Part shown: one piece after another, positions 5,207 to 8,665 of the stretch
Numbering within the stretch: position 1 is the stretch's first letter
How the letters are laid out: every line of letters starts with the position of its first letter
From: an uncultured Bacteroidales bacterium
GTDB lineage: Bacteria > Bacteroidota > Bacteroidia > Bacteroidales > Paludibacteraceae
Direction: 5' to 3'
Assembly (NCBI GenBank): GCA_946184195.1
Contig: CAMHEP010000065.1
Location: forward strand, 1 to 8,665
Length of the DNA: 8,665 bases
Translations under genes and position numbers: made by a program
Notes under the pieces: model-generated
The model's input: the letters and a program-made list of their open reading frames with translations, nothing else
What the model was told of the DNA's origin: nothing
The model's database searches: none

Positions 5207-5752
5207 ATGTCTACTCTAATCGCCTACACTATCCCCGCCTTGGTGGTACTGCTGACGAGTATCAGCGTGTTGGCGTTGTGTCTCCGTGCCGAGGACAAGA
5301 AACGCCGTTATGAATTGCAACGCATGGCTCAGAAAGAGCTCATCCCTGTTCGTCTGCGTGCCTATGAACGTTTAGCGTTACTATTGGAGCGTACGCAGCC
5401 CGAGGCGATGGTGATGAACGAGGCATCTGCGGCACACCGCATGGCACAGGACAGCACCGGCACCTATAGCGTGCAGGACCTGCAGCGCGAACTGCTGAAG
5501 ACCGTGCGGATGGAGTTCGACCATAACATGTCACAGCAGATATACGTGAGCGATGAGGTATGGGACCACATCATTCTGGCACGTGACGAGATGGGCGGAT
5601 TCATCAATACCATCGCCATACAGATGAAGCCGGGCAGCACCGCCATGGATTACACGAAAGCGCTGCTCAGCGCCTATGTGAGCAACGGAGACACACCTCA
5701 CCAGAAGGCGCAAGCGATGCTACGTATGGAATGCCAACAACTCTTCGGATGA
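5207..5752 (+). CDS. Membrane-anchored conserved protein, DUF7935-like, function unknown
   Basis: A 181-residue protein with one N-terminal membrane segment (about 5-26) followed by a charged, mostly helical cytoplasmic part. The motif PVRLRAYERLALLLERTQPE (47-66) and the later EFDHNMSQQIYVS (103-115) are, as I recall, the hallmarks of a conserved Bacteroidota family of unknown role (DUF7935). The family name is from memory and could not be checked. The first part (27-63), rich in Lys/Arg/Glu, may form a coiled coil. It has its own promoter and an ATGA overlap with the next gene, so translation is probably coupled. With the lipoprotein and barrel protein downstream, it could belong to a cell-envelope assembly, but no reaction can be assigned. 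No enzyme motif is visible. Confidence 0.8.
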   Translation: MSTLIAYTIPALVVLLTSISVLALCLRAEDKKRRYELQRMAQKELIPVRLRAYERLALLLERTQPEAMVMNEASAAHRMAQDSTGTYSVQDLQRELLKTVRMEFDHNMSQQIYVSDEVWDHIILARDEMGGFINTIAIQMKPGSTAMDYTKALLSAYVSNGDTPHQKAQAMLRMECQQLFG

Positions 5753-6234
5753 AAACGACATACGCCATAGCATCACTCGTATTTGCAGCACTGCTTTGTA
5801 CAGGTTGTGTGCCCGATGAGATATGTCGGCTGGATACCAATATCGTAGCAGGATTGGAATGCCGTTGGGACAGTGTGACCAACGAAGGCACTATACTCAC
5901 GATGGAGAGATGGGACAATATCACCATGCATGGTATCGGCAAGGACTCTCTCCTATACGACGGAGCAACCAATATAGAGCAGTTGGGACTCCCGCTACGC
6001 AAAGATAGCGGTGAAGTGGTCACTGCCTTTCTCCTGCGACGTCGCAACATAGACGACACCCTATGGATTAAGCATAAGAACGAATCCCATTTCGAGAGCA
6101 TGGCATGCGGATGTTTTGTCTACCATCATATTGACAGCGTTTGGGCAACCAAACATTTCATCGACTCCGTCTACATCGTCAATAGCAACGTCACTCCCTT
6201 CAAAGAGGAACATATACGAGCCATCCTGCAATGA
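5749..6234 (+). CDS. Predicted lipoprotein, DUF6452-like, function unknown
   Basis: A 161-residue predicted lipoprotein. The ATG at 5749 (overlapping the previous TGA as ATGA) gives a clean signal MKTTYAIASLVFAALLCTGC. C20 is the likely lipidated residue, although the -3 position is Cys rather than the usual Leu. The acidic D23-E24 shortly after the Cys loosely recalls the Bacteroidota surface-export signal. The reading from 5731 would add six residues before the signal and lose the tight coupling. The mature part has Cys at 26, 38, 120 and 122 and the block DDTLWIKH...SMACGCFVYHHIDSV, which resembles the family I know as DUF6452 (recalled, not checked). It lies directly before a DUF6048-like barrel gene, again with an ATGA overlap, a pairing that fits the two families' usual company. 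Confidence 0.82.
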   Translation: MKTTYAIASLVFAALLCTGCVPDEICRLDTNIVAGLECRWDSVTNEGTILTMERWDNITMHGIGKDSLLYDGATNIEQLGLPLRKDSGEVVTAFLLRRRNIDDTLWIKHKNESHFESMACGCFVYHHIDSVWATKHFIDSVYIVNSNVTPFKEEHIRAILQ

Positions 6235-6956
6235 AAGAAAGTAGGTTGTACATACTATTACTCATCCTGATAACAGGTACCACGATGTTGCAAGCCGCCG
6301 AGACGCAGGACAGCACCACGGTGATGACAGACTCGGTGAGAACGCACTATAAGGACGGCACACGTATCTATGCAGACACCGCGATATGGCAAGGTATGAA
6401 CATACGTCTGGACCTGGGAACAACGGCTATGGAGGCTATCGTCTCACGCGGTAAGATTCTCAGTTTTGAGATAGGACTGAACTGCCGGCTGAAGAACCGT
6501 TTCTACCCGACCTTAGAGTTAGGTATCGCTCAAGCGGAAGCCTCCGCTAACGGCGGACGGCATAAGGGTTTCGGCGGTTTCGGACGTGTGGGACTTGACA
6601 TCAACTGCCTCAAGAAACATGCAACCAGCCGCAACGCCATACTCGCCGGTATACGTATCGGAACAAGTCTGCAGGACTATGACCTCGGACGCGTCAGCCA
6701 GAACGACGACTACTGGCAAATGGCTTCCACACGTGAATTTCCCCACCAGTTTCGAGCTGACGTATGGGGTGAGATAGTGGGAGGTATACATGTACAGATA
6801 TGGGAAGGACTTGCCATGGGATGGTACATACGACTGAAGATACTTATGACGCGCAAGTCGGACGCAGAGAACGTGATGCCCTACTATATACCCGGCTTCG
6901 GCTATCGAGACCAGAGCAATTGGGGATTTAACTATTACATAGGATGGAAATTCTAA
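6231..6956 (+). CDS. Predicted outer-membrane beta-barrel protein, DUF6048-like
   Basis: A 241-residue exported protein. It has a signal peptide (hydrophobic 6-20, likely cut after A22 or A23). The rest alternates short polar and aromatic stretches typical of outer-membrane strands and ends in GFNYYIGWKF, with the terminal Phe favoured by the barrel-assembly machinery. Segments such as FYPTLELGIAQAE, VGLDINCL, AGIRIGTSLQDY, MGWYIRLKILM and YYIPGFGYRD match the layout I remember for DUF6048; the name is from memory. The start ATG overlaps the preceding stop (ATGA), so it is made together with the lipoprotein. A role in envelope structure or transport is plausible, but no substrate is indicated. 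No terminator follows. Confidence 0.8.
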   Translation: MKESRLYILLLILITGTTMLQAAETQDSTTVMTDSVRTHYKDGTRIYADTAIWQGMNIRLDLGTTAMEAIVSRGKILSFEIGLNCRLKNRFYPTLELGIAQAEASANGGRHKGFGGFGRVGLDINCLKKHATSRNAILAGIRIGTSLQDYDLGRVSQNDDYWQMASTREFPHQFRADVWGEIVGGIHVQIWEGLAMGWYIRLKILMTRKSDAENVMPYYIPGFGYRDQSNWGFNYYIGWKF

Positions 6957-7026
6957 CCTAAGCGAGAACAAGAGACAAAACAGATACATTAACCATAAAT
7001 ATTAATTACCAAAAACGCTATTGATT

Positions 7027-8665
7027 ATGAACAGTACACAACTAATGAACAAAGCAGCGGATAATATCCGTATCCTTGCTGCAGCAGCTGTAGAGAAAGC
7101 TAAGAGTGGTCACCCGGGCGGAGCCATGGGTGGAGCCGACTTTATGAACATACTATTCAGTGAATTTCTCCGTTATGACCCGGAAAATCCGGGTTGGGAG
7201 GCACGTGACCGTTTCTTCCTCGACCCCGGTCACATGGCTCCGATGCTCTACGGACAGCTCTGTTTGGCAGGTAAGTTCACTCTCGAAGACTTGAAGAACC
7301 TCCGTCAATGGGGTTCGGTGACGCCCGGACACCCCGAGCGCGAGATTGAGCGCGGCATAGAGAACACCTCAGGTCCGCTGGGACAAGGACATACCTATGC
7401 AGTGGGTGCCGCCATTGCTGCAAAATGGATGAATGCACGCTTCGGCGAAGTCCATAACCCCACCATCTACGCCTTCATCAGTGACGGTGGTGTGCAGGAG
7501 GAGATCAGTCAAGGCGCAGGCCGTCTGGCAGGTCACCTCGGGCTGGACAACCTCATCATGTTCTACGACAGCAATGAGATACAACTCTCCACCGGCTGCG
7601 AGGAAGTGACGAGCGAGGATGTCGTGAAGAAATATACGGCATGGGGATGGTACGTTCAAGAGATACCCGGCAACGACCCAGATGCTATACGCGAGGCTAT
7701 CATCCGCGCTAAGGAGGAGAAAAAACGCCCGTCGCTCATCCTCGGTCATACCACCATGGGGAAAGGTTGCGTGACAGAAGACGGCGCTAACTGGGAGGGC
7801 AAATGCTCCACGCACGGTCAACCGCTCAGCAAAGCAGGTGCATCCTTCAGTAAGACCATCGAGCATCTCGGCGGTAACCCCGAAGACCCGTTCCAGATCT
7901 TCCCGGAAGTGAAGAAACTGTACGAGGAGCGTGCCGCTGAACTGCGTGCCTATGCCAACAAACAGTATGAGGCATTCTACGCATGGCAGCAGCAGAACCC
8001 CACCCTCGCCAAACAATACGAGGCTTATTTCTCGGGCGAGACACCCTGCATCGACTGGTCAGAGATACAACAGAAAGCCGGCAACTCCACCCGCGGTGCC
8101 AGCGCTACCGTACTCAGTTACCTGGCAGAGCATGTGGGAAATATGATTGTATCCAGTGCCGACCTCTCCAACTCCGACAAGACCGACGGTTTCCTGAAGA
8201 AGACTCACGCCCTGAAGAAAGGCGATTTCTCCGGTCAGTTCCTGCAAGCCGGTGTGTCCGAACTCACCATGGCGTGCGTCATGATCGGTATGGCGCTCCA
8301 CGGGGGTATTATTCCTGCTTGTGGAACATTCTTCGTATTCAGCGACTATATGAAACCCGCGGTACGTATGGCTGCCCTCATGGAACTGCCTGTTAAGTTC
8401 ATCTGGAGCCATGACGCCTTCCGTGTCGGCGAAGACGGACCGACGCACGAACCCGTAGAGCAAGAGGCGCAGATCCGTCTCATGGAGAAACTGCATAACC
8501 ACAGCGGCAAACCGAGTATGCTTGTTCTCCGTCCGGCGGACGCCGAGGAAACCACCCTCGCATGGCGTCTCGCTATTGAGAACACCGCTACCCCGACAGC
8601 CCTCATCCTCAGCCGTCAGGACATCGCTCCGGTGCCCAACGTCAACCTCGAAGGTTTCCGCAAAG
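7027..8665 (+). CDS. tkt: Transketolase, 3' end cut off by the window
   Basis: The first 546 codons of a thiamine-diphosphate transketolase are present, with no stop before the edge; full-length enzymes are about 670 residues. It shifts two-carbon units between sugar phosphates in the non-oxidative pentose phosphate pathway, in the cytoplasm. Seen: SGHPGGAMGG (27-36) with H29; the cofactor-binding SDGG...DSN (152-183), where family members often have GDG; HTTMGKG; the pyrimidine-domain SADLSNSDKTDG; GVSELTM with catalytic E412; and HDAFRVGEDGPTHEP. The ATG at 7027 matches the N-terminus I recall for Bacteroidales enzymes; Met7 (7045) is an alternative. The 70-bp upstream gap shows neither a TAnnTTTG box nor a terminator, so read-through from the envelope operon is likely. 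The missing part is the C-terminal domain. Confidence 0.97.
   Translation, partial: MNSTQLMNKAADNIRILAAAAVEKAKSGHPGGAMGGADFMNILFSEFLRYDPENPGWEARDRFFLDPGHMAPMLYGQLCLAGKFTLEDLKNLRQWGSVTPGHPEREIERGIENTSGPLGQGHTYAVGAAIAAKWMNARFGEVHNPTIYAFISDGGVQEEISQGAGRLAGHLGLDNLIMFYDSNEIQLSTGCEEVTSEDVVKKYTAWGWYVQEIPGNDPDAIREAIIRAKEEKKRPSLILGHTTMGKGCVTEDGANWEGKCSTHGQPLSKAGASFSKTIEHLGGNPEDPFQIFPEVKKLYEERAAELRAYANKQYEAFYAWQQQNPTLAKQYEAYFSGETPCIDWSEIQQKAGNSTRGASATVLSYLAEHVGNMIVSSADLSNSDKTDGFLKKTHALKKGDFSGQFLQAGVSELTMACVMIGMALHGGIIPACGTFFVFSDYMKPAVRMAALMELPVKFIWSHDAFRVGEDGPTHEPVEQEAQIRLMEKLHNHSGKPSMLVLRPADAEETTLAWRLAIENTATPTALILSRQDIAPVPNVNLEGFRK

Noticed and set aside
5731..5748. Longer start for the lipoprotein
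   Set aside because: It would put six residues ahead of an otherwise clean lipoprotein signal; ATG 5749 gives the ATGA overlap also seen at the next junction.
7369..8016. 215-residue open frame on the - strand
   Set aside because: It lies entirely opposite transketolase and is a by-product of that gene's codon use; there is no promoter or family resemblance.

Overview
The window is a gene-dense chromosomal stretch from a member of the Bacteroidota, most likely the order Bacteroidales (Prevotella/Bacteroides-like). Three lines of evidence support this. There are three promoters of the Bacteroidota sigma-ABfr type (TTTG, exactly 20 nt, then TAnnTTTG). Most genes have A/T-rich upstream regions without a Shine-Dalgarno sequence. 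The SerRS, bL21/bL27 and transketolase sequences match the Bacteroidales forms I remember. Every supported gene lies on the + strand. I see no transposase, integrase, CRISPR array or rRNA.

Positions 1-279: the 3' part of a tRNA-Gln (anticodon CTG) enters from the left and is followed by a strong intrinsic terminator. A second copy of the tRNA 3' end plus the terminator lies 138 bp downstream (62-bp direct repeat, 2 mismatches). It is preceded by a nested palindrome and has no tRNA body. This looks like either an attachment-site scar or a decayed tandem tRNA.

Positions 241-2835: one promoter drives an apparently near-leaderless integral-membrane acyltransferase (acyltransferase-3 family) and a phosphoethanolamine transferase of the EptA/sulfatase type. 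The two form a likely envelope-glycan/lipid A decoration pair. They are separated only by seven head-to-tail 7-bp units running from the stop codon of the first gene to the start codon of the second.

Positions 2836-5151: a 299-bp gene-free stretch holds three ATGCACCG repeats, a canonical promoter and a leader of about 75-80 nt. It leads into the translation operon rplU-rpmA-serS. SerRS carries an apparent extra segment of roughly 34 residues between its coiled-coil arm and catalytic core. An intrinsic terminator closes the operon, and its T-tract doubles as the -33 box of the next promoter.

Positions 5149-6956: three small genes are tightly coupled by ATGA overlaps. They encode a membrane-anchored coiled-coil-like protein (DUF7935-like), a cysteine-bearing lipoprotein (DUF6452-like) and a predicted outer-membrane beta-barrel (DUF6048-like). 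Their function is unknown, and they form the best candidate here for an undescribed envelope system.

Positions 7027-8665: transketolase, cut off by the window's right edge. No promoter or terminator is visible in the 70 bp before it, so it may be read through from the envelope operon.
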